Origin: an uncultured OM182 clade bacterium
GTDB taxonomy: Bacteria > Pseudomonadota > Gammaproteobacteria > Pseudomonadales > Azotimanducaceae
Direction: 5' to 3'
Assembly (NCBI GenBank): GCA_905182025.1
Contig: CAJJAA010000040.1
Span: 1 to 59,879 of the forward strand
Length of the DNA: 59,879 nucleotides
Shown: in pieces, positions 34,308 to 42,874 of the stretch
How positions within the stretch are numbered: the first letter of the stretch is position 1
Layout of the letters: the number at the start of each line of letters is the position of its first letter
Translations under genes and position numbers: made by a program
Notes under the pieces: model-generated
Seen by the model: only the letters and a program-made list of their open reading frames with translations
Told to the model about the DNA's origin: nothing
Database searches by the model: none

Positions 34308-35594
34308 ATGACTAGATCGCTTTTTGCAAACAGCGCATTTTGCCAAACTGTCGATTCGATTCGACTTGCTTTTACACGTTCAATTGGCAATCAACGGACA
34401 GGTCAACACTGCGCCACTAGGCTCATAATGTTAAGCAGTTTGCTGCTCACACTTGCTGGCTGTGGCAGTACCGAAGTTATCAAAGCGAACTCTACGCCGG
34501 CGATCCAAGCTCAAGTCGAACTACCTGAGCACCTTTATATGGACATTGGAATTCTGCCTCTGGATCCCAACATCCCCGCAACGGAAAAAGAACAAACCAA
34601 AAAGTTCGTGGTCCCCGATGTACGAAGGGCTGAATCACAATTTATCGCTTATCATATGAAGGACACGCTCGAACAAACAGGTAATTGGGGCGCTGTTCGG
34701 GTAACACCCAATGTTTCGGAAGCGGTTGATTTAGTTGTCTCTGGAATGATTCTTATATCCAACGGCGAAACACTGAAACTTAGGTTGAAGGCGAGCGACT
34801 CAACCGGCAAGGTCTGGGTCAGCAAAGAGTACAAAGATCTCGCCAGTAAGTACTCCTACAAAGGCATTAATGAAGACCCCTTTCAGGATCTGTATAACGA
34901 TTTTGCCAACGACTTATTACGCTTTCGTGAATCCCTATCGGAGGAAAAAATAGAGAGGATACGACAAACCTCATCACTTATTTTTGCTAAGAGTTTGGCG
35001 CCGGATGCATTTGGCCAATACTTGAAAGTCTCTCGAAGCGGTCAGACAAGCATTACACAGTTGCCCGCGGATCAAGATCGCATGCTTAGCCGCGTCACCA
35101 AAATTAAGGAAAGAGAGTATTTGTTTGTTGATACGCTCGATGAGTACTACGGCCAGTTTTATCGCGACATGAAAGAAAGTTACGATGAATGGCGGTTTGC
35201 GACTTACGAAGAGGCGTTGAACTTGAAAGAAATGCAGCGTCAAAGTACCGCCCGACTTATCACGGGAGGTCTGCTCATCGCCGGCGGCATATATGCGGGA
35301 TCAGAAAGCGGCACCTATGCAGGTGATGTTGCGGCCGCAGGTGCGGTTATTGGTGGTATCGCAGCGGTCAAGTCAGGCTTGGATAAACGACGCGAAGCTG
35401 AGATACATGCCGAGTCACTACGTGAGCTAAGCCAATCCCTCGGATCAGAAATTACACCCTATGTCCTCGATGTTGAAGGCCGCACAATCGAACTCACCGG
35501 CACCGCAGATGCTCAATACGAGCAATGGAGAGGTATATTGCAAGAGATCTATGTCGCCGAAACAGGGAACGCATCTGAAAACAAGGTAGAATAG
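34308..35594 (+). CDS. Lipoprotein with glycine-rich hydrophobic segment
   Basis: A 428-residue frame from the ATG at 34308. The lipobox TLAGC (Cys 52) is preceded by 40 extra residues, so the true start may be the ATG at 34428, which would leave a very short signal. The body has a beta/alpha part with DIGILPLDPNIP and VVSGMILIS, a helical middle (KEREYLFVDTLDEYYGQFYR), and a Gly/Ala-rich hydrophobic hairpin (residues about 318-350) that could insert in a membrane. A short C-terminal beta part ends the protein. It lies between the Ser-rich lipoprotein and the pseudokinase. Function unknown. Confidence 0.75.
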   Translation: MTRSLFANSAFCQTVDSIRLAFTRSIGNQRTGQHCATRLIMLSSLLLTLAGCGSTEVIKANSTPAIQAQVELPEHLYMDIGILPLDPNIPATEKEQTKKFVVPDVRRAESQFIAYHMKDTLEQTGNWGAVRVTPNVSEAVDLVVSGMILISNGETLKLRLKASDSTGKVWVSKEYKDLASKYSYKGINEDPFQDLYNDFANDLLRFRESLSEEKIERIRQTSSLIFAKSLAPDAFGQYLKVSRSGQTSITQLPADQDRMLSRVTKIKEREYLFVDTLDEYYGQFYRDMKESYDEWRFATYEEALNLKEMQRQSTARLITGGLLIAGGIYAGSESGTYAGDVAAAGAVIGGIAAVKSGLDKRREAEIHAESLRELSQSLGSEITPYVLDVEGRTIELTGTADAQYEQWRGILQEIYVAETGNASENKVE

Positions 35595-35643
35595 ATCCTG
35601 AAAATCGTTGTCTTAGTGTTACCTTATTTATGATTCTCTACCT

Positions 35644-37959
35644 ATGAGTAATTTATTTGTTGCGGGCCAGATAGTTGCTGGCCAATTCCGCTTAGTTGAG
35701 AAGCTGTCAGAGACGCCGTTGAAGTCTACCTGGCGAGCAGAGTATCAGGCATCCGATGAACCGCCAGTCATGGCAGAAATCTTTGGTCCGAAACTCTCAT
35801 ACGATCAAAGAGACGCCCTGCTTTCAAGAACGCGTCAGCTCACGAATCTCCTCCATGAAAATATCGTTAGGCTTTATCCTCAATCAGATCACCTAGACGA
35901 ACAACACACGGTGTTGATATCGAAATTTCAGTTTGATGTTGAAAGCTACCCTGCTATCGCGCCCTTTCAAGGTGCCTGGCCTTATATTCGACAAATTGCC
36001 AGAGCAGTTGAGTATACCCACGAACTGGGTTTCGCCCATGGTTTCATCGGTCCCAACAGCATACTGATTGATTCGAATCGACGCGCATACCTGCGAGGTT
36101 TTACGACACCAGCACAATCAATCCTGAAAGATGAAGCCTACAGAAGCCCTCAGATTAAACAGGGGCACGACCGTGTTCGTCAGGATGACATTTATTCTCT
36201 AGGACAATTACTCTTCATTAGTCTCACAGGGGAATCTTTCAAACAGAGCGATTCCACCGCCAAGTTACTCATACCGACCGACGCTAAGCAGATCCTCATT
36301 AGCATGATGAGCGAGTCCCCGTTCGATCGCCCTACGGATATATCAATCATCATCAGTACATTTGACAGATTGCACTCTGGCAACGGTAATCTGACTGCAA
36401 ATCCAGAAAATACAGAATCAAACGCAAAAGACCCGTCAAGGCGAGCAATACCTTCACAAGAACAGATACCCCTGCAAAAATTACCGAGAGAACGCAACAC
36501 GATCTCCTCAACTATCGTCATCGCTTCTCTCGCTATCATTGTGGTATTAGCATTTGTCGTATTCTTTATACTCCCGCTGGCAAACGTTGAACCCTCACAA
36601 TCGAGGCAAGGCGCTGGGGACAAAGCCATCAAAAACACAAGCAACAACACAGACAGAACACTAACCACAGCCGAAATTGAAGCCGCAAATACAGGCCGGG
36701 TGATTGCGCCGTTGGAACAAGCAAAAATTCAGAAACGCAAACAAGCCGCTGAAACAGTTGCATCCTCCCTACTACGTTTACAAATAGAGTTAGAAGATCT
36801 TGGCGGACAGCTATGGGCAAAAGCCGCATACGATCAGGTCACAGTCATAGGCAACCTCGGCGACGACGCCTATAGGAACCAAAACTACGAAACAGCAATC
36901 GAAAAGTACTCACAGGCTATCGCAGTGCTTGAGGCATCGCTGCAAAAAGTCGATGCAATTTTTCAAACAAATCTCGACACCGGTAATCAGGCCCTCATCG
37001 ACGGCGATGCAGAAAAGGCAATACAAGCATTCATGATCCTTGTCGCTATCAAACCCGATAGCCAAGAATTACAGGCCTCCCTGAGACGTGCGAATAATCT
37101 TCGCGAAGTTATGCAACTAGCGGCGACAGCCAACGCAGAAGAGAAAAATGGCGAGCTACAAACCGCACTGCGTCTTTATCAACAAGCCTATCAACTGGAC
37201 GCCAACTGGACCGTTGCAAAAACAGGCGTTGCACGTGTTCAAAAAACCATCCGCTTGAATCGCTTCAACGATAAGATGTCTGACGCTTTTACCGCGTTGA
37301 ATAGCAAAGAATATGCCGCTGCCCGCGACGCGTTTGCCGCCGCCCTATCGTTGCAACCTAACTCAACCGCACCAAACGATGGGCTCCAACAGGTCGAACT
37401 CGCAATACTGCAGGATTCAATTGAATCCCATATGACAGCCGCCGTTGCGCATATCAAGACTGAAAACTGGGCTGATGCGAAGACGCAATACGAAGCCGTA
37501 CTTGCGCTCTCCCCCGGCACAACGCAAGCCTCTGACGCTCTCAAACGGGTCGAGAAGCGTATTGAGATTCAACGTACGCTGGATCAGTTCATCAACCAAC
37601 CCGAATTAATGATGGCTGACGATCAATTGCAGGCAGCGAAGGACCTTACTTTGCAAGCTGCAAGGATTCGCGATAGAGGACCTGAATTAAAAGATCGCAT
37701 TCGAAAACTTTCTCATCTGGTTTCATTAGCCCGCATTCCAGTGACCCTCACCATCAACTCGGATAACAGAACCAGTGTGACGATATTCAGGCAGGGTAAC
37801 TTCGGTAAATTTGAAGAGACGTCGCTCGCGCTCTTCCCAGGAGTTCATACCATTGTCGGCAAACGAAACGGCTATCGAGACGTGCAACAGGATATTACAA
37901 TTAAGGGCACTGAGCGTGCACTGTCGATCGATATTCGCTGCTCTGAGAAAATCCGTTAA
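35644..37959 (+). CDS. Membrane pseudokinase with TPR and PEGA-like C-terminal domains
   Basis: A 771-residue protein. Residues 8-245 follow the bacterial Ser/Thr kinase fold: HENIVRLY, DDIYSLGQLLF and FDRP are kept. Catalytic residues are gone: the VAIK Lys is Glu45 (VMAE), HRD is HGF (132-134) and DFG is RGF (151-153); the Gly loop is also lost. One membrane helix (about 290-313) leads to a periplasmic part with TPR-like helices (about 380-630) and a C-terminal beta domain like PEGA (VTLTINSDN ... FPGVHTIVGKRNGYRD). I infer a signal-sensing scaffold, not an active kinase. Confidence 0.85.
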   Translation: MSNLFVAGQIVAGQFRLVEKLSETPLKSTWRAEYQASDEPPVMAEIFGPKLSYDQRDALLSRTRQLTNLLHENIVRLYPQSDHLDEQHTVLISKFQFDVESYPAIAPFQGAWPYIRQIARAVEYTHELGFAHGFIGPNSILIDSNRRAYLRGFTTPAQSILKDEAYRSPQIKQGHDRVRQDDIYSLGQLLFISLTGESFKQSDSTAKLLIPTDAKQILISMMSESPFDRPTDISIIISTFDRLHSGNGNLTANPENTESNAKDPSRRAIPSQEQIPLQKLPRERNTISSTIVIASLAIIVVLAFVVFFILPLANVEPSQSRQGAGDKAIKNTSNNTDRTLTTAEIEAANTGRVIAPLEQAKIQKRKQAAETVASSLLRLQIELEDLGGQLWAKAAYDQVTVIGNLGDDAYRNQNYETAIEKYSQAIAVLEASLQKVDAIFQTNLDTGNQALIDGDAEKAIQAFMILVAIKPDSQELQASLRRANNLREVMQLAATANAEEKNGELQTALRLYQQAYQLDANWTVAKTGVARVQKTIRLNRFNDKMSDAFTALNSKEYAAARDAFAAALSLQPNSTAPNDGLQQVELAILQDSIESHMTAAVAHIKTENWADAKTQYEAVLALSPGTTQASDALKRVEKRIEIQRTLDQFINQPELMMADDQLQAAKDLTLQAARIRDRGPELKDRIRKLSHLVSLARIPVTLTINSDNRTSVTIFRQGNFGKFEETSLALFPGVHTIVGKRNGYRDVQQDITIKGTERALSIDIRCSEKIR

Positions 37960-38139
37960 TGGATTCAAAATAGGCGCGATAAATAGATCAACAAAAATGC
38001 GCAATAGTTCAGTAAACGATTCGCGCCACATCATCGATAGAGAATGATTGACGACGTAATCTAAAAGCACGGTCGAAACATTTCCCCGCTGAAAAAGCAG
38101 GAGAGGCAACAGACAAGTGAGAAAAGAGACAGCAATGCG

Positions 38140-39822
38140 ATGACCGAAGAATTTGACCACGACATTATTGAAGCCGTACCCTTCGAGCGAGCAGAAGCTA
38201 ATCTGCAGCGACGCAGGCTCAAGTTTTTTTCAGTTCCTACCGCGATCGGTACTGTCTTTTTAATACTCGCTGTCGCAGCCGCATTCATGTTCCTTGCTAG
38301 AGCAGTTCGTGTGGACATCAACCCAACGGCAGACACGTTTCGGTTCACCAGCGGTTTCAGCTACAAGTTGGGTGACAGATATCTCATGCTTTCCGGTGAT
38401 TACCAGTTCACCGCGGGTAAACAGGGTTACCACATCCTTGAGTCAACGCTAACGGTAGGTGATTCTGCCGATCAAAACTTCACATTTGACCTGGTAAAAC
38501 TCCCCGGCATTCTTTCAATAAGCACTAACCCTGAAGTTAACGCTGAAGTGTTCATCGACCAAAAGCCCGTTGGTACTACCCCTGTTACGCTGCCCGACAT
38601 CAGCGCCGGCTTACACGACATCACGTTTCGAGCCGCACGCTATCTCGACTTCAATACTGAAATTGACGTTGAAGGTATGTTGCAAGAACAAAGTTTGTTA
38701 GCGGAACTTAAACCCGCGTGGGCAATGATCAACATCAGCACTAAACCGACACAGGCGGAAATCTATCTGGATGACACCCTTGTGGGTGTAACCAACAGCG
38801 ACATAGAGGTGTTGCAAGGTGACCATGCGATCACTTTAAAAAAGAAAGGCTATAAATCCTGGCAATCGACTATCACAACGCTCGCTGGCGTTGATCAAGT
38901 TATCCAGCTTGTCGTGTTAGAGAAGTCAGATGGCAAGGTTTCCATCAAGAGCTCCCCAACCGGCGCTAATATCAATATCAATAACCGTTACAGGGGCCAA
39001 ACACCGATGAAGGTCGTATTGGCACCCGGTCGTGATTACGTCGTTCGGCTTTCAAAGGCAGGTTACTACCCTGCCGAAAAAAATCTCAGCCTAAAAGCGG
39101 ACGAAGATCTGAGCCTTAACCAAGTACTTAAGCCGATTCTAGGTTCAGTGCGATTTTTGATCTCGCCCAAGGACAGCCAACTTTATGTCGATGGAAAACT
39201 GATCGCCGATGCGACAAAGCAAATATCGCTGCCGGTTAGTCGACATGACATCCAAATTACAAAACCGGGATATGCTGCCTACAACGAAACCATTACGCCT
39301 CAGGCGGGCACCACGCAACAATTTGTGGTGCAACTACAAACCGATGACGAGGCACGCATTGCGGCAATTCCAGCATCAATCGATACCGACGCCGGCATTA
39401 CCTTGAAGCTAATCCTACCCGGTGAATTTACAATGGGAGCAAGCCGACGCGAACCGGGTCGACGCTCCAACGAAATCTCAAAGACGGTTGAATTGACGCG
39501 CCCCTACTATCTGGCGACCACTGAAGTTTCAAATAAGCAATTCAAGTTATTCGATCGGTCACATGATTCAGGTATTTTGGGCCGGGCGTTGCTCTCGGAC
39601 GCTGACCGGCCTGTCGTCAACGTTTCTTGGGATGACGCTATGGCATTTTGTAATTGGCTCAGTGAAAAATCCGGCCTACCGCTTGCCTACGCGCGCAACA
39701 ATGGTGTTTGGCAAGCTGTTAAACCAATGAACACAGGCTTTCGTCTACCCACTGAAGCTGAGTGGGTGTGGGCATCCAGATATGCTAGCGGTCCAACACC
39801 CACCCGCTTTCCCTTGGGGTGA
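38140..39822 (+). CDS. Membrane PEGA-repeat protein fused to SUMF1/PvdO-like domain, N-terminal part (frameshifted)
   Basis: 560 residues. A short cytoplasmic N-terminus is followed by a membrane helix (33-54) and five PEGA-type beta repeats of about 70 residues (marks: STNPEVNAEVFIDQKPVGTTP, STKPTQAEIYLDDTLVGVT, SSPTGANININNRYRGQTP). From about residue 415 a formylglycine-generating-enzyme-like (SUMF1/PvdO) domain begins: EFTMGASRREPG, VSWDDAMAFCNWLSEKSG and RLPTEAEWVWASRY. The frame stops at 39822 with RFPLG where RFPWGD is expected; the rest of the domain continues in the +1 frame. Position beside a pseudokinase recalls T6SS TagR/PpkA pairing. Confidence 0.8.
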   Translation: MTEEFDHDIIEAVPFERAEANLQRRRLKFFSVPTAIGTVFLILAVAAAFMFLARAVRVDINPTADTFRFTSGFSYKLGDRYLMLSGDYQFTAGKQGYHILESTLTVGDSADQNFTFDLVKLPGILSISTNPEVNAEVFIDQKPVGTTPVTLPDISAGLHDITFRAARYLDFNTEIDVEGMLQEQSLLAELKPAWAMINISTKPTQAEIYLDDTLVGVTNSDIEVLQGDHAITLKKKGYKSWQSTITTLAGVDQVIQLVVLEKSDGKVSIKSSPTGANININNRYRGQTPMKVVLAPGRDYVVRLSKAGYYPAEKNLSLKADEDLSLNQVLKPILGSVRFLISPKDSQLYVDGKLIADATKQISLPVSRHDIQITKPGYAAYNETITPQAGTTQQFVVQLQTDDEARIAAIPASIDTDAGITLKLILPGEFTMGASRREPGRRSNEISKTVELTRPYYLATTEVSNKQFKLFDRSHDSGILGRALLSDADRPVVNVSWDDAMAFCNWLSEKSGLPLAYARNNGVWQAVKPMNTGFRLPTEAEWVWASRYASGPTPTRFPLG

Positions 39823-40195
39823 CGCAATGCCACCTGTTGAAGTCCACGGAAACTATGCCGATGAATCAGCCTACTCAATGGTTCCGTATACGATCAAGAC
39901 CTACAACGATACCTTTAGGGGACCCTCCCCGGTGGACCACTTCCCTGCCAATGAATTGGGCATTCATGATCTTGCCGGCAACGTCGCAGAATGGTTACAT
40001 GACTATTATTCAGTGAAAACCAGCAAGGATAAACTCATAGACCCAACGGGACCCGATCAGGGCGACTACCACGTGATTCGCGGTTCAAGCTACAAACACG
40101 GTCGATTTAGTGAGCTGCGATGGACCTATCGGGACTACGGCATTGAACCGAGACCCGATGTTGGCTTCAGAATCGCCAGACTTTTAGAAGATTAA
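39811..40195 (+). pseudogene. C-terminal half of the SUMF1/PvdO-like domain, displaced by a +1 frameshift
   Basis: In the +1 frame the domain continues FPWGDAMPPVEVHGNYADES, DLAGNVAEWLHDYY, DYHVIRGSSYKHGR and ends DVGFRIARLLED, exactly the segment missing from the upstream ORF. Removing one base in the TTTCCCTTGGGG stretch at 39808-39819 joins the two. The ATG at 39782 that opens this frame overlaps the upstream coding sequence and is not a plausible independent start. The active-site Cys pair of true FGE is absent (RGSSY for RGGSW-C), so the domain is more like PvdO/TagR. Confidence 0.7.
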
Positions 40196-40207
40196 GCGGG
40201 TTTAAAT

Positions 40208-40477
40208 ATGCTAAACAACGTTCAACTGATTTTGTTCGGACTGTTAATATCAATCGGCTTCATCTGCCCTCACTCTAGCCTGGCGGCCGATGCAAACTCG
40301 ATCAAGGTTGCTGACCCTCGTGTGGAAAGTACAGATAAAGAATCAGACATTGAAAAAGAACTGATTCAGGTCCCGGCCGAGCCTAGTGAGGCAACGAAAA
40401 AACGCCGATTTGATTCTTTTGTTCCAAGCGAGCAGATAAGTGCCGATAATGCGGTACCCTTTCCAGTCGACATTTAA
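40208..40477 (+). CDS. Small exported protein of the stator/VWA array
   Basis: An 89-residue protein with a signal peptide (hydrophobic 7-21, cut after SLAA). The mature part of about 60 residues is charged and Pro-containing with no cysteine and no recognised domain. It starts 12 bases after the SUMF1-like gene and ends 23 bases before the channel gene, so it is almost surely co-transcribed. Function unknown; its place directly before the channel gene makes it a candidate accessory subunit. Confidence 0.7.
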   Translation: MLNNVQLILFGLLISIGFICPHSSLAADANSIKVADPRVESTDKESDIEKELIQVPAEPSEATKKRRFDSFVPSEQISADNAVPFPVDI

Positions 40478-40500
40478 CGAACACATAACAGGGATTGAAT

Positions 40501-41295
40501 ATGAAAAGACAACTACCCGTTGAGTTTATTTATCAGCTCTTCTCTTTATTCGTTGCTGTCATTCTTGTGCATGCCATTTACGTTTCCATTATTCGGCCCA
40601 ACGCCTCAGCTATCTTGGAAGAGCAGGCTATACAGATAAACTCTAACCCCTCTTATGTGCCTGAACGTTCGGCCTATGTTGTGGTTCGAGATTTCGAACA
40701 GGAAACTTGTTTCATATTGATGCTGTGGGCTATGTCGTTGATGGGCTACAAAGCGCTGATGGCGACAAGAGAAAAGAAGGTGATGGAGTTAGATTTAATC
40801 CCGCTTAATCAGGGCACCAGCATTCTACCTGAGGATACCCGGGAGTTTTCCAGGCCCATTCAGGCATTGCCCGAAGAACAACAATCCTTCCTACTCCCTC
40901 GGGCGCTGCTTACATCACTACATCGCTTTCGCTCGACTCGCAACATCCAAGATGTCTCTAACGCTGTCACCACCATTTGTGAAAGCGAATCAGACCGCCT
41001 CGACTCCGAACTCTCCATGATTCGTTACATTGCATGGGCCATACCATCCATAGGGTTTTTAGGCACGGTTCGCGGTATTGGACAAGCACTCGGTCAGGCC
41101 CACCAGGCGGTCCAGGGCGACATTGCAGGTGTCACGCAAGCCTTGGGCGTTGCCTTTAATTCAACATTTGTCGCGCTGCTCATCAGTATTGTCATTATGT
41201 TCCTGCTGCATCAACTTCAGCTCACGCAAGAGCGGTTAGTGTTGGACGCCGAAGACTATTGCGACAACCGACTGGTCAGGCATCTACAAACGTAA
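40501..41295 (+). CDS. MotA/TolQ/ExbB-type proton-channel protein
   Basis: A 264-residue inner-membrane protein (ATG at 40501; an in-frame TTG at 40495 is unlikely). Four hydrophobic segments: about 9-31, 69-88, 176-197 and 215-238. The last two with IPSIGFLGTVRGIGQAL and VTQALGVAFNSTFVALLIS match the MotA/TolQ/ExbB core, where TolQ has P-x-x-G-L-L-G-T-V. Such proteins form the pentameric proton channel around a two-copy single-helix partner. The partners here are probably the two VWA proteins downstream, since no tolR, exbD or motB is present. Confidence 0.88.
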   Translation: MKRQLPVEFIYQLFSLFVAVILVHAIYVSIIRPNASAILEEQAIQINSNPSYVPERSAYVVVRDFEQETCFILMLWAMSLMGYKALMATREKKVMELDLIPLNQGTSILPEDTREFSRPIQALPEEQQSFLLPRALLTSLHRFRSTRNIQDVSNAVTTICESESDRLDSELSMIRYIAWAIPSIGFLGTVRGIGQALGQAHQAVQGDIAGVTQALGVAFNSTFVALLISIVIMFLLHQLQLTQERLVLDAEDYCDNRLVRHLQT

Positions 41296-41421
41296 ATTAC
41301 GACAGGGTTTTGGGTTCATTTTGATTGAATGGATTACATGGCATGAACTGTATGGTCGTCATGGGCCGCATGACAATAAATAGAAATCAGCATAAACAAA
41401 ACAACCGGAAGGGATAGACAC

Positions 41422-42873
41422 TTGCCAACGGGATTTATTGACCTCAACGACTCTGGAATCGATCAGGCTATTGATGGTCAGGTCATTGCTACGAGCCCTG
41501 CCTATGCCGTGCTGGATTCAGGAAAATTGCTTATTGGTCAACCTGCTCTCGAAAGCGCTCGGCTATATCCGCGTTGGACGAACAACCGTTTTTGGCATCA
41601 GCTCAATACCGACCCTATACCTAACGCTACGGACTTGATTCGCCATCACGCCGATTTAGCACTGTCCCATCTAGAGGCCTTAGCCGGAGGCTTCCACACG
41701 ACGTCAGAAGTCCTCATTGCGGTTCCAGGACACTACGGTCGAGCCGAATTAGGACTATTGCTTGGACTTGCGAACTCAACGGACGTGCCTGTCGTTGGGC
41801 TTGTGGATTCAGGTCTCATCTCTATCGCCTCGCAGGCGCCAGAGGATCAAGCCTTGTTTCTCGATATCTCCCTGCACAACATTACACTCACTGAATATAA
41901 AGTTGATGGTGCGCTAAAGAAAATTAACAATCACCTTATCAGTGAATCGGGTTTGTCGACTCTTTGGGAGCGCTGGGCTAATGCCATTGCAGCGCGTTTT
42001 GTACAGACTTCTCGATTCGATCCGATGCACCAAGCAGAAAGTGAACAACAACTCTTTAATCGCTTGCCACTTTGGATTCGAACCCAAGGCGGTGTCGGTC
42101 AGTTCGATTTGAATTTCAACGATGCCAATTATTCCGTATCGATTAACCACAGCATTTTAACACCGAGTGTCAGTGGTATTTATGATGAAGTGCGTCAAGG
42201 CTTGTCAGCACTGAACCCCGCCGCGACGCTTTATATCTCGCACAGATTCAAGGGATTACCTGGGTTTAACGAACTGCTCAATCAAGCCTCTGTTCGCAAC
42301 CTAGTGCATCTGTCTCGCGACGCCGCGATAGAGGGTTGCTATAGTTTCAAACAAAAACTGCTGCCGACAAACGACCGAATTGCACACGTCACTGCATTAA
42401 CCTTAGACAAGCCAACGATTAGTAGCCGCTCATCTGCAGGCAACGGTGCTGCATCCAACAATTTAGACAATGACGACACCGATCTCGTTAGCAGTGAGAC
42501 TTTTACGCCAGAATCAGCCGCCGCCGAAGAGAAAAAGCAGCCGACGCATTTACTGATCAACCATCACGCCTACCCGATTAAAGAAAAGATGGACTTAGGG
42601 AGATTGCTCGAAGATGAATTATTAGTGAATCAAGTCACCTCGGTACCCAACGTCGCAATATGTTCTTTCCAAATCGAAGCAAGCAAATTGACAATCGCGT
42701 CCGACAACCCACAGATACACTTGAATGACATGCCGATCAAAGGACTCATGCCAATCTATGTCGGTGACCGGTTGATAATCGATACTGCGCTGGTAACGTT
42801 TATCGCCTTGATCTCTGACTTGAAGGCAAACGCGCGTCCGGCTTCAAACAACAACCCAGAGCAAGTGGGCTGA
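41422..42873 (+). CDS. Hsp70/actin-like fold protein with FHA-like C-terminal domain
   Basis: A 483-residue protein starting at TTG, which follows AAGGGA at normal spacing. Residues 1-300 show an actin/Hsp70-type layout: a first beta hairpin FIDLNDSGI, EVLIAVPGHYGRAELGLLLGL, an ALFLDISLHNITLT second phosphate-type loop and a late ISHRFKGLPGFNELL. The Gly-rich nucleotide loops are weak, so ATP binding is doubtful. After a linker, residues about 375-465 (HAYPIKEKMDLGRLLED, QIHLNDMPIKG, YVGDRLIID) fit an FHA-like beta sandwich with a degenerate Arg/Ser recognition loop. It may be the cytoplasmic coupling factor of the complex. Confidence 0.65.
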   Translation: MPTGFIDLNDSGIDQAIDGQVIATSPAYAVLDSGKLLIGQPALESARLYPRWTNNRFWHQLNTDPIPNATDLIRHHADLALSHLEALAGGFHTTSEVLIAVPGHYGRAELGLLLGLANSTDVPVVGLVDSGLISIASQAPEDQALFLDISLHNITLTEYKVDGALKKINNHLISESGLSTLWERWANAIAARFVQTSRFDPMHQAESEQQLFNRLPLWIRTQGGVGQFDLNFNDANYSVSINHSILTPSVSGIYDEVRQGLSALNPAATLYISHRFKGLPGFNELLNQASVRNLVHLSRDAAIEGCYSFKQKLLPTNDRIAHVTALTLDKPTISSRSSAGNGAASNNLDNDDTDLVSSETFTPESAAAEEKKQPTHLLINHHAYPIKEKMDLGRLLEDELLVNQVTSVPNVAICSFQIEASKLTIASDNPQIHLNDMPIKGLMPIYVGDRLIIDTALVTFIALISDLKANARPASNNNPEQVG

Positions 42874-42874
42874 C

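Noticed and set aside
40501-41295. Plain TolQ or ExbB
   Set aside because: No tolR, tolA, tolB, exbD or tonB gene is next to it and the first two helices are unlike TolQ.
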